Origin: Pseudomonadota bacterium
GTDB lineage: Bacteria; Pseudomonadota; Alphaproteobacteria; Rhizobiales; Rhizobiaceae
Direction of reading: 5' to 3'
DNA length: 6,326 nt
NCBI GenBank assembly: GCA_023388675.1
Contig: JAEWFU010000086.1
Coordinates: 1 to 6,326 of the forward strand
This document shows, one piece after another, positions 1 through 6,326 of this stretch. The position numbers were made by a program, and so were the translations under genes. Within the stretch, counting starts at the first letter, position 1. Each line of letters opens with the position of its first letter. The notes beneath the pieces are model-generated. The model was not told where the DNA came from. It made no database searches and saw only the letters and a program-made list of their open reading frames with translations.

Positions 1-1
1 C

Positions 2-865
2 GAGACCGGCAACGAGATCGTGGGACTGGACGCAGGCGCCACTCACGCTGCGCTCAAGGGCGCGGGCGGTCGCAAACTCGGTCGTTTCGACCTTGTGGTC
101 GATGCCAGCGGCGCGCGCTCCCCGCTCATTGCCTTTTCGGCCAGGCCAGCCACACGCCGTCCACTCACCTATGGCGCGTTCTGGGCGACGCTCGACTGGG
201 TCGGCGACGGCTTCGACGCCCACGCGCTGACGCAGCGCTACCGCCGCGCCAGCATCATGATCGGCGTGCTGCCGATCGGCAGCGCCGAGCCGGGCGGCAA
301 AGGGCAGGCGGCGTTCTTCTGGAGCCTCAAGCCGGACGACGCCGATGCGGTGATCGCCGCCGGGCTCGATGCCTGGAAGGAGCAGGTCGCCGGGCTTTGG
401 CCCGAGACAACTCGCTACCTTGACCAGATCGGCGACTTCTCGCAGCTCACACTGGCGCGCTACGGCCATCACACGCTGAAGGTGCCTGCGGGGCGTCGTC
501 TGGCGGTGATCGGCGATGCCGCGCATTCGACCAGCCCGCAACTCGGGCAGGGTGCCAACATGGCACTGCTCGACGCGGCCGGGCTGGCCTCTGCGCTGGA
601 CCGGTCTTCCGATCTCGAAACGGCGCTTGGCGCCTATGCGCGCTCCCGCAGGCTGCATGTGCGCGTCTTTCAGATGCTTTCGGCCGCCTTCACGCCCTTC
701 TATCAGTCGGATTCGGTCATGCTGCCATTGCTGCGCGACCGGCTGGTGGCAACGGTGGCGAAGGTGCCGCCGGCGCCGCAAATCCTCGCCTCCATGGTCG
801 CCGGCACCATCATCGACCCTTTCGGCCCGATCGGTCTGCGGGAAAAGGACTGGAGCCTCTCCTGA
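2..865 (+). CDS. FAD-dependent monooxygenase, C-terminal part (5' truncated by window edge)
   Basis: The frame is open to the left edge, so the gene begins outside the window; the GTG at 20 is internal, not a start. The visible 287 residues match the C-terminal two thirds of a group A flavoprotein monooxygenase (PHBH/UbiH-like fold). Two family motifs are visible. A DG-type motif, DLVVDASGARSPL (nt 89-127), contacts FAD and NAD(P)H in this family. A GD motif, RLAVIGDAAHSTSP followed by QLGQGANMALLDAA (about nt 494-580), binds the FAD ribityl and pyrophosphate. The N-terminal GxGxxG Rossmann motif must lie upstream. Such enzymes typically hydroxylate aromatic or related substrates using NAD(P)H and O2; the substrate cannot be told from this sequence. 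It is co-directional with the siderophore genes but separated by 163 nt containing a separate operator, so co-transcription is not implied. Family is confident, specific function unknown. Confidence 0.85.
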   Translation, partial: ETGNEIVGLDAGATHAALKGAGGRKLGRFDLVVDASGARSPLIAFSARPATRRPLTYGAFWATLDWVGDGFDAHALTQRYRRASIMIGVLPIGSAEPGGKGQAAFFWSLKPDDADAVIAAGLDAWKEQVAGLWPETTRYLDQIGDFSQLTLARYGHHTLKVPAGRRLAVIGDAAHSTSPQLGQGANMALLDAAGLASALDRSSDLETALGAYARSRRLHVRVFQMLSAAFTPFYQSDSVMLPLLRDRLVATVAKVPPAPQILASMVAGTIIDPFGPIGLREKDWSLS

Positions 866-923
866 CCTGCCGCAGGGTCATCGGTTTTGACGCGGCAATC
901 CACACAGCCATGCATCCATTAAG

Positions 924-950
924 TTGACTCGCAGAGTCATCTTTTATAGC
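924..950 (+). promoter_or_regulatory. Candidate promoter of the siderophore uptake operon
   Basis: A TTGACT -35-like hexamer at 924-929 is followed by an AT-rich stretch with TATAGC at 945-950, giving a 15-nt spacer. This is shorter than the optimal 17; TAGCAG at 947-952 would give 17 nt but is a poorer hexamer. The -35 element and spacer overlap the palindrome at 925-939, so a bound repressor would block RNA polymerase. A transcript starting near 957 would carry a leader of about 70 nt. Confidence 0.4.
925..939. promoter_or_regulatory. Candidate iron-responsive operator (RirA IRO box)
   Basis: A perfect inverted repeat, TGACTC-GCA-GAGTCA, lies 90 bp upstream of the receptor start. It fits the TGA-N9-TCA iron-responsive operator described for RirA, the Fe-S-cluster Rrf2-family iron regulator of rhizobia. 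Seen directly: the 6-bp arms and 3-nt centre. Known: RirA represses siderophore uptake genes when iron is sufficient. Inferred: this site gives iron repression of the downstream three-gene block. It overlaps the candidate promoter at 924-950, as expected for a repressor site. A different palindrome-binding regulator cannot be excluded. Confidence 0.6.
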
Positions 951-1015
951 AGTCGCGCCGGGAAGCCTTGGCCCGGAATCCTCTCCGGCCCCCGAAAAAG
1001 AAACCTCCAACGTCG

Positions 1016-1023
1016 TAAGGGGG
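1016..1023 (+). promoter_or_regulatory. Shine-Dalgarno site that sets the receptor start at GTG 1029
   Basis: The purine-rich TAAGGGGG lies 5 nt before the GTG at 1029. It supports that start over the in-frame TTG at 924, which lies inside the promoter/operator and would add 35 residues ahead of the signal peptide. Confidence 0.65.
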
Positions 1024-1028
1024 CCGCC

Positions 1029-3155
1029 GTGTCTGCTCGTTCGTTCCGTACCTTCAACGCGGCTCTGCTTGCCGCAAGCGCTCTCGCATGGCCGGCGATC
1101 GGCATGGCGCAGGAGGCTCCGACCGTTCTCGACGTCATCGAGATCCAGTCCGAGAGCAACGATATTCTCGTTCAGGAAGGCTATGTCGCCAAACAGGACA
1201 GGATCGGGACCAAGGTCGATACGCCGATCGCCGATATCCCGCAGGCCATCTCGGTCGTCACACAGGACCAGATCGAGGACCAGAAGCCGCGCACGCTCAA
1301 CGAGACGCTGTCCTACACGGCGAGCGCCAATCCCAACGGTTTCGGTTTCGACAGCCGCTACGACGCTTTCACCCTGCGCGGCTTCCCGTCCTACTACAAC
1401 GGCATCTTCCGCGACGGGCTGCGGCAGTACAACGGGCCCTCGGCCTGGTTCAAGACGGAGCCCTACGGCATCGAGGGCCTGACCGTGCTCAAGGGGCCGG
1501 CGTCGTCGCTCTACGGCATCAGCGGCCCCGGTGGCCTCGTCAACCTCGTCACCAAACGACCCAAGGACGAGCCGTTCCGCGAGATCGAGGTGCTGCTGGG
1601 CGGTAACGACCGCTATCAGGCGGCATTCGACCTGTCCGGTCCCGCAAACGAGGACGGCACGCTGCTCTATCGCCTGACCGGCCTTGCACGTAAGTCCAAC
1701 ACCGATCTGCCGGGCTACGCCGACGACAAGCTCTACCTTGCGCCTGCGGTCACCTGGAAGCCGGACGAGGGCACCAAGCTGACCGTGCTGGGCGAAATCT
1801 CGCAGGCGGTGACCGGCGCCACGGCTTTCTTCCACAACCCCGCCTACGGCGAGATTTCGGATGTTTATGCCGGCGATCCCGCCTGGAACGATTTCACCGG
1901 CATCCAGGGCCGCATTGGCTACGAGCTCGAGCACCGCCTCAACGACGTCGTCACGCTCCGCCAGAACCTGCGCTACAGCGCCGTCGACGCCGACCTGAAA
2001 TACAGCGGCTTCTGCACGGATCCGCTCGAGCTGGTCTATTACGGCTGCGAGTATCCGGACAGAAGCTGGGGCTGGTACAAGGAGAAAACCAAGAACTTCG
2101 TCGTCGACAACATGGCGCAGTTCGAGTTCGACACCGGCCCCGTCCAGCACACGGCCATCGCCGGCATCGACTATGGCTGGACCGACTACGACGCGAGTTC
2201 CGCCCGCTCCTACGTCTCGGTCGGCGACATTCGCGACAATCCGGATTTCTACTTCGCCGGCAGCCAGACCATGAGCCAGATCGGCGCCTATGTGCACGAT
2301 CAGATGCAGTGGAACAACCTGACACTGTTCGCGAGCGGCCGTTACGACTGGGTCGATACCGAAAGCGTCGATTATGCCCTGACCCGGACCGAGCAGAAAG
2401 ACAGCGCCTTTTCCGGCCGTGTCGGCGTGTCCTATCGCACGGACTGGGGCGTCATCCCCTACGCCAACTACTCGACGTCGTTTTCGCCCAATATCGGTTT
2501 CGTCTATGACGGCGTCACCAACGAGCGCCGGGTCGCGCGGCCGACCAAGGGCGAGCAGGTCGAGGTCGGCGTCAAATACGAAATCCCCGACTACAACGCC
2601 GTCATCAACGCATCGGTCTTCAACATCGATCAGACCGACGGCGTCGTCTATGACGGCACGTTCGACGATGCCGGCAACCAGCGCCAGCGCCAGCTTGATC
2701 TGAATTCGCGCGGTTTCGAACTGGAGGCCGCCACGACGCTGGACAACGGCATCAGCCTGATCGGTTCCTACACCTACATGCGCATGAAGATCGAGCGGGG
2801 CGCGGCCGGCACGGTAGGCAACGAACTGTCGTCGACGCCCAACCACATCTTCTCGCTGTGGGGGCAGTATCGGTTCCGCGAAGGCGCGATGGCTGGCCTC
2901 GGGCTCGGCGCCGGCGTGCGATATGTCGGCGAGAGCTTCGGCGACGACCAGAACTCGTTCAAGAACGACGACCGCGTATTCGTCGACGCATCGGTGTCCT
3001 ACGATTTCGGCGCGCGAAACCCCGAGCTTGAAGGGCTGCTGCTGCAGGTAAACGCCAAGAACCTGTTCGACGAGCGCAAGAAGACTTGCACCGCAGGTAG
3101 CTGCTATTGGGATGAAGGCCGCTCGGTCTTCGGCAGCCTGCGCTACCGGTTCTGA
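1029..3155 (+). CDS. TonB-dependent ferric-siderophore receptor (FhuA-like)
   Basis: This is an outer-membrane gated barrel that takes up a ferric siderophore using TonB-ExbBD energy. The GTG start at 1029 gives 708 residues, normal for the family. Residues 1-28 form a signal peptide: basic SARSFR, a hydrophobic AALLAASALAWPAIG core, and likely cleavage at GMA/QE. VLDVIEI near residue 33 is a possible TonB box. The plug spans about 61-180, with DTPIADIPQAISVVT, FTLRGF, a GLTVLKGP run, and SGPGGLVNLVTKRP. The barrel follows and ends in the terminal Phe of LRYRF, the outer-membrane assembly signal. The only four cysteines are C329/C340 and C687/C692, spaced much like the two loop disulphides of E. 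coli FhuA. This hints at a hydroxamate siderophore, but the ligand is not proven. The permease gene follows 5 nt after the stop. An IRO-like operator upstream suggests iron repression. Family is very secure. Confidence 0.93.
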   Translation: MSARSFRTFNAALLAASALAWPAIGMAQEAPTVLDVIEIQSESNDILVQEGYVAKQDRIGTKVDTPIADIPQAISVVTQDQIEDQKPRTLNETLSYTASANPNGFGFDSRYDAFTLRGFPSYYNGIFRDGLRQYNGPSAWFKTEPYGIEGLTVLKGPASSLYGISGPGGLVNLVTKRPKDEPFREIEVLLGGNDRYQAAFDLSGPANEDGTLLYRLTGLARKSNTDLPGYADDKLYLAPAVTWKPDEGTKLTVLGEISQAVTGATAFFHNPAYGEISDVYAGDPAWNDFTGIQGRIGYELEHRLNDVVTLRQNLRYSAVDADLKYSGFCTDPLELVYYGCEYPDRSWGWYKEKTKNFVVDNMAQFEFDTGPVQHTAIAGIDYGWTDYDASSARSYVSVGDIRDNPDFYFAGSQTMSQIGAYVHDQMQWNNLTLFASGRYDWVDTESVDYALTRTEQKDSAFSGRVGVSYRTDWGVIPYANYSTSFSPNIGFVYDGVTNERRVARPTKGEQVEVGVKYEIPDYNAVINASVFNIDQTDGVVYDGTFDDAGNQRQRQLDLNSRGFELEAATTLDNGISLIGSYTYMRMKIERGAAGTVGNELSSTPNHIFSLWGQYRFREGAMAGLGLGAGVRYVGESFGDDQNSFKNDDRVFVDASVSYDFGARNPELEGLLLQVNAKNLFDERKKTCTAGSCYWDEGRSVFGSLRYRF

Positions 3156-3160
3156 CACCG

Positions 3161-4417
3161 ATGGCCGACGGCACGCCAGTGTCTGCCAACCCTGCTGCGG
3201 TGGTGCTCGCCGTAGGCGGGCTCTACGTTGCGCAAAGCGTCATCGGCGGTGTGACGTGGGCCGGGCTGCCGGCCGTGCTGCGCGATCAGGGCCTGTCCCT
3301 CGACAATGTCGGGCTCCTGTCGCTGATCGCGCTGCCCTGGGCGCTGAAGTTCCTGTGGGCGCCGATGGTGGAGCGTTATCGCCTGCCGCCGGTGGGCAGG
3401 AACCGCTCCGGTGTCATTGTCGCCGTGGGCGGTCTCGTCTCGATTGCCGGCCTCATCGTTGTCGGCGCGCTCGGGCCGAGCCCGCTGGCTCCCGTTCTCG
3501 CCTGTCTCACGATCGTTGCTCTTGCCGCGGCTACCGTCGACATCGCCTGTGACGGTTATGCGGTCGAGAGCCTCCCGCGCGCGCAGCATGGCTGGGCCAA
3601 CGCGGCTCAGGTCGGCGGCGCCTATCTGGGGTCCGCAATCGGCGGCGGGCTGTTCCTGCTGCTCGTCGCGGGCCTCGGCTGGACCGATGCGATGTGGGCA
3701 ATGGCGGCGCTTCTCGCGGTCCTTGGATTGCCGTTCCTTTTGCGCTCGCAGGCGGCGAAAGCCAGCGAGGAGCGCGCGCACGTGCCATCGCTGGCTGCGG
3801 CCCTGCGGCGGCCGGAGATACGCCGCGGCCTGCTTGCCGCCGCGCTCTACGTGGTCGCGCAGAAGACGGCGCTGATGATGCTCGGCCCGTTCCTCATCGA
3901 TGCCGGGCTCGACCTCGCGACCCTGGGGTTGCTCAACGGTGCCGGCAGCATGGTCGTCGGGCTCGGTGCGGCACTCCTTGGCGGGGCGCTGGTGCGCATG
4001 CTCGGCGCGCGCGCCGTTCTGGTTATCGCGCTGGTGCTGCAGGCGCTTGCGCTCGCAACCTTCGCATCGCGTGACCTGTTCATCGACCTGCCGCTCTCGG
4101 TGCTGCTCGCCGTCGCCGTCGCCAGTTCCTCGGGCATCATGGCGCTTGGCTTCGTGGCCCTCTATGCGCAGTTCATGCACTGGTCCGACCCGCGTCAGGG
4201 CGGCGTCGACTTCACGCTGTTCCAGTCGATGGATGCCCTTGTCAGCATGGCCGGCGGGGTCGCCGCCGGTTTCGTGGCCGAGCATCTCGGCTACGGCGTC
4301 TTCTTCGCCGGGGCTGGCCTGATCGCGCTCGCGACGATACCCGCCATTGCGTTCGTCACCCGCCGCGCAACACCCGACATTTCCGCAACGCTTGAGCCGG
4401 TCGGAGAAAGCCAGTGA
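3161..4417 (+). CDS. MFS siderophore permease, RhtX/FptX-like
   Basis: A 418-residue integral membrane protein of the major facilitator superfamily with about 12 predicted helices. A basic and charged central cytoplasmic loop (about residues 194-222) divides it into two halves. It carries signatures shared by the AmpG/acetyl-CoA transporter-like branch and the RhtX/FptX siderophore permeases: KFLWAPMVERY (63-73), DIACDGYAVESL (127-138) and GGVDFTLFQSMDAL (347-360). RhtX of Sinorhizobium meliloti (rhizobactin 1021) and FptX of Pseudomonas (pyochelin) move siderophores across the inner membrane as single polypeptides. Placement between a TonB-dependent receptor and a siderophore-interacting protein supports the same role here. 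The ATG is 5 nt after the receptor stop with no clear ribosome site, so translational coupling is likely. An AmpG-type muropeptide permease is the main alternative by sequence, but the context argues against it. Confidence 0.85.
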   Translation: MADGTPVSANPAAVVLAVGGLYVAQSVIGGVTWAGLPAVLRDQGLSLDNVGLLSLIALPWALKFLWAPMVERYRLPPVGRNRSGVIVAVGGLVSIAGLIVVGALGPSPLAPVLACLTIVALAAATVDIACDGYAVESLPRAQHGWANAAQVGGAYLGSAIGGGLFLLLVAGLGWTDAMWAMAALLAVLGLPFLLRSQAAKASEERAHVPSLAAALRRPEIRRGLLAAALYVVAQKTALMMLGPFLIDAGLDLATLGLLNGAGSMVVGLGAALLGGALVRMLGARAVLVIALVLQALALATFASRDLFIDLPLSVLLAVAVASSSGIMALGFVALYAQFMHWSDPRQGGVDFTLFQSMDALVSMAGGVAAGFVAEHLGYGVFFAGAGLIALATIPAIAFVTRRATPDISATLEPVGESQ

Positions 4418-5502
4418 ACACCCGACACACGCTTCGCGCCGAAACCACCATAGCCGTCGCATCGCCACTCGACGTGATGACGCGGCTGCGCGACCATTTC
4501 GTCGAGCATGGCGCGGTTTCGGGTTCCGACGAGCGCTGGAGCGCCGATTTCGGCATCGGTACCGTCGAAGCCACAGCGGTCGCGCAGGCCATGCGGTTCC
4601 GGGTTCAAGCCTCGGACGAGACCTCGCTCGCCTTCCTTCAATGGGGCGTCACCGACCATGTCGGCGAGTTCGCGGACGGCCCCGTGCCGGACGTGGTCTG
4701 GCAGGGCGGCATCCGCGCCGGCGCGGCGTTACCCTATTTCCGGGAGATGCGGGTTGTCCGCGCCGCGCAGGTCACGCCGCGCATGCGCCGGTTGACGCTT
4801 GCCGGCGACGACTTGCGGCGCTTCAGCTATGGCGGCCTGCATATGCGGCTGCTGCTTGCCCCGAAAAAGGGCGTGACGCCCGTCTGGCCGGTCATGGCAG
4901 CCGACGGGCGTCAGGCATGGCCGGAGGGTCCGAGGCCGGTCAACCGGGTCTACACGATCCGCCGCATCGACGTCGAGGCCGGCGAGATCGATGTCGATTT
5001 CGTGCTGCACGAGGGCGACGAGATGCCGGGGGCGACGTTTGCCGCCGAAGCTGCCGCAGGCGATGTCGTCGGCATGACCGGGCCGGGTGGTGGCGAACTG
5101 CGGGATGCTGACTGGTGCGTTCTGGCGGGCGACGAGACCGCCTTGCCCGCCATCGGCCGCATGCTCGAGGAAATGCCGGCCGGCCGCAAGGTCGTCGCTC
5201 TGATCGAGATCGCCGACGACGCGGAACGCCAGTCCTTGACCAGCAGTGCCGATCTCGACCTTCGCTGGCTCTCGCGGGAGGGCAAGCCTGCCGGAACGAC
5301 ATCCTTGCTCGTGGATGCGTTGAAGGGTCTGGCGTTTCCGGAAGACGACCGCTCGGTCTTCATCTGGGCGGGCTGCGAACATGCCGCCGCCCGCGAGATA
5401 AGGACATACCTGCGCAAGGAATGCGGTCTGCCGCGCGGCAGCAATCTCGTTGCCGCCTATTGGCGACGAGGCAAGAGCGGCGAGGTCGAAGACCGCGACT
5501 GA
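4414..5502 (+). CDS. DUF2218 - siderophore-interacting protein (flavin-dependent ferric-siderophore reductase)
   Basis: A 362-residue cytoplasmic protein with two parts. Residues about 5-95 match the DUF2218 type of small domain (RAETTIAVASPLDVMTRLRDHF, then FGIGTVEA and FLQWGVTDHVGEF). Residues about 107-355 are a siderophore-interacting protein (SIP/ViuB/YqjH-like) of the ferredoxin-reductase-like fold. This part has the flavin motif RVYTIR (178-183), a GDETALPAIGRML nucleotide-side motif (239-251), FIWAGCE (316-322) and the typical C-terminal end NLVAAYWRRG (344-353). SIPs reduce Fe(III)-siderophore to release Fe(II), with FAD and NAD(P)H or another donor. The segment usually seen as H-G-x(n)-GPAS-x-WA is divergent here (HEGDEMPGATFAA, 199-211). 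The GTG start overlaps the permease stop as GTGA, with GGAG at 4403-4406 as ribosome site. The role of the DUF2218 part is unknown. The SIP assignment is firm. Confidence 0.9.
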   Translation: MNTRHTLRAETTIAVASPLDVMTRLRDHFVEHGAVSGSDERWSADFGIGTVEATAVAQAMRFRVQASDETSLAFLQWGVTDHVGEFADGPVPDVVWQGGIRAGAALPYFREMRVVRAAQVTPRMRRLTLAGDDLRRFSYGGLHMRLLLAPKKGVTPVWPVMAADGRQAWPEGPRPVNRVYTIRRIDVEAGEIDVDFVLHEGDEMPGATFAAEAAAGDVVGMTGPGGGELRDADWCVLAGDETALPAIGRMLEEMPAGRKVVALIEIADDAERQSLTSSADLDLRWLSREGKPAGTTSLLVDALKGLAFPEDDRSVFIWAGCEHAAAREIRTYLRKECGLPRGSNLVAAYWRRGKSGEVEDRD

Positions 5503-5591
5503 CACACGCCGTTCCCCATTGCCCGCGGGGCAGAGGACCGGCCATCGCAGATTAGCCTATCGGAATTTTCCGCAACCTCGTCCTGGGCCTC

Positions 5592-5620
5592 TTGCAATCC
5601 GCTGGATTTCGGGCGATAGA
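5592..5620 (+). promoter_or_regulatory. Candidate promoter of the TetR-family gene
   Basis: TTGCAA (5592-5597) and GATAGA (5615-5620) are separated by 17 nt, each an imperfect match to sigma-70 hexamers. The long palindrome at 5621-5645 begins right after the -10-like element, covering the expected transcription start, which suits autorepression. The hexamers are weak, so this is mainly positional inference. Confidence 0.3.
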
Positions 5621-5645
5621 CCCGAACCGTAACGTACGGTACGGG
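5621..5645. promoter_or_regulatory. Candidate TetR-type operator, near-perfect 25-bp palindrome
   Basis: Arms CCCGAACCGTA (5621-5631) and TACGGTACGGG (5635-5645) flank an ACG centre and pair at 10 of 11 positions. It sits 42 bp upstream of the TetR-family start. Size, symmetry and place are typical of operators bound by TetR-family dimers that control their own gene. No U-tract follows, so it is not a terminator for the upstream operon. Confidence 0.65.
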
Positions 5646-5687
5646 CACCGAAGCCCGCTGCGACGGCATCGTAACAAGGCGGATCAG

Positions 5688-6326
5688 GTGCAGGAAACGA
5701 GCGCCATCGAGCACGAGGAGACGCTGACGCCCCGCCAGGGCGAGGTGCTCGACGCCGTGCTGGCGCTGCTGGTGGAAGGGCGCGACGCGCTGACCATGAC
5801 GGCGGTTGCCCGGCGTGCGAGCTGCTCCAAGGAAACGCTCTACAAATGGTTCGGCGATCGCGACGGCCTGCTCACCGCTACCGTCAAATGGCAGGCTTCG
5901 CAGGTCCGCGCGGGCAATTATGATCGCCAGAAGCTGGATGCGGCCGCCTTGCGGGAGAGCCTTGAGCGGTTCGCCGTGAACTGGCTCGGCGTGATCTCGT
6001 CGCCCACCTCGATCGCGCTCAATCAGGTTGCCGTTGCTCATGCCAGCTCTGCCAAGAGCAATCTCGGCGGCATCGTGCTCGCCAACGGGCGTTTCGCCAT
6101 CGGCGAGCGGCTGAAGCCGCTGCTTGAGGCCGCCCGCACCGCCGGCCTCATCGAATTCGAAGACGCCGAGGAGGCGTTTCGCACCTTTTTCGGCCTCGTC
6201 GGCCGCGACGTTCAGATCCGGTTGCTGCTGGGCGATCGGCTCGAGATGACCGAGGCGGAGATCGCGCGCGATGCGGCGCGCGCGACACGCCAGTTTTTCG
6301 CCCTCTACGGGGCAAAGGAAGCGCCG
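5688..6326 (+). CDS. TetR/AcrR-family transcriptional regulator (3' end beyond window)
   Basis: The frame is open to the right edge, with 213 codons visible and no stop, so the protein is nearly complete for a TetR family of about 190-230 residues. Residues about 16-62 form the DNA-binding domain: a first helix RQGEVLDAVLALLVE, then the helix-turn-helix MTAVARRASCSKETLYKWFGDRDGLL (about 37-62). The SKETLYKWFGDRDGLL part is a strong family signature. The remaining residues are the helical ligand-binding and dimerisation part, including EAFRTFFGLVGRDVQIRLLLGD (162-183). GTG 5688 is chosen because AAGGCGG lies 5 nt upstream and the next in-frame ATG (residue 37) would remove part of the DNA-binding domain. 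Its effector is unknown. It lies 185 nt after the SIP gene with its own candidate operator, so it is probably a separate, autoregulated unit. Confidence 0.88.
   Translation, partial: MQETSAIEHEETLTPRQGEVLDAVLALLVEGRDALTMTAVARRASCSKETLYKWFGDRDGLLTATVKWQASQVRAGNYDRQKLDAAALRESLERFAVNWLGVISSPTSIALNQVAVAHASSAKSNLGGIVLANGRFAIGERLKPLLEAARTAGLIEFEDAEEAFRTFFGLVGRDVQIRLLLGDRLEMTEAEIARDAARATRQFFALYGAKEAP

Noticed and set aside
866..888. Small hairpin (CCTG-CCG-CAGG) followed by TTTT after the monooxygenase stop
   Set aside because: The stem is only 4 bp and the T-run is four bases placed 8 nt after it, too weak to call an intrinsic terminator.
973..988. Hairpin CCGGA-N6-TCCGG in the receptor leader
   Set aside because: Short stem, loop of 6, no link to the ribosome site and no riboswitch-like architecture; expected by chance at this GC.
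810..3158. A 782-codon open frame on the minus strand, antisense to the receptor
   Set aside because: The composition is what high-GC third-position bias produces opposite a real gene. It lacks recognisable domains, and the plus strand holds an unmistakable TonB-dependent receptor across the same span.
3143..4468. A 441-codon minus-strand open frame opposite the permease
   Set aside because: The translation is rich in Arg, Glu, Gln and His with no family motif, the mirror of a hydrophobic membrane protein in the opposite frame. Treated as a shadow.
4729..5505. A 258-codon minus-strand open frame opposite the SIP gene
   Set aside because: No domain or signature, and the plus-strand SIP motifs explain the region.
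5520..5532. Inverted repeat TGCCC-GCG-GGGCA after the SIP stop
   Set aside because: 5-bp stem with no U-tract in GC-rich DNA; not enough for a terminator or operator.

Overview
The window is GC-rich, densely coded, and looks like chromosomal DNA from an alphaproteobacterium, probably Hyphomicrobiales (a rhizobium-like lineage). This rests on the high GC, frequent GTG starts, an RhtX/FptX-type siderophore permease, and a perfect palindrome that fits the TGA-N9-TCA iron-responsive operator (IRO) bound by the rhizobial iron regulator RirA. The taxonomic placement is inference.

Layout: (1) 2-865, the 3' part of a group A (PHBH/UbiH-like) FAD-dependent monooxygenase, entering from the left edge. 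(2) 866-1028, an intergenic control region with the IRO-like operator at 925-939, an overlapping promoter candidate, and a strong ribosome binding site for a GTG start at 1029. (3) 1029-5502, a tight three-gene block on the + strand: a TonB-dependent siderophore receptor, an RhtX/FptX-like MFS permease (5-nt gap), and a DUF2218-siderophore-interacting protein fusion (4-nt GTGA overlap). (4) 5503-5687, a second control region with a near-perfect 25-bp palindrome at 5621-5645. (5) 5688-6326, a TetR/AcrR-family regulator that runs off the right edge nearly complete.

Together the three central genes form a compact ferric-siderophore utilisation route. The receptor imports the ferric siderophore across the outer membrane using TonB energy. 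The single-polypeptide MFS permease, rather than a periplasmic-binding-protein/ABC system, carries it across the inner membrane. The flavin-dependent SIP reduces Fe(III) to release iron in the cytoplasm. Iron-repressed expression from the IRO is the natural reading. The TetR-type gene has its own candidate operator and is probably autoregulated; whether it also acts on the iron operon cannot be decided here. No RNA genes, mobile elements, CRISPR arrays or long repeats were seen. The set is a recognisable pathway in a slightly unusual combination, not an evident new type of system.
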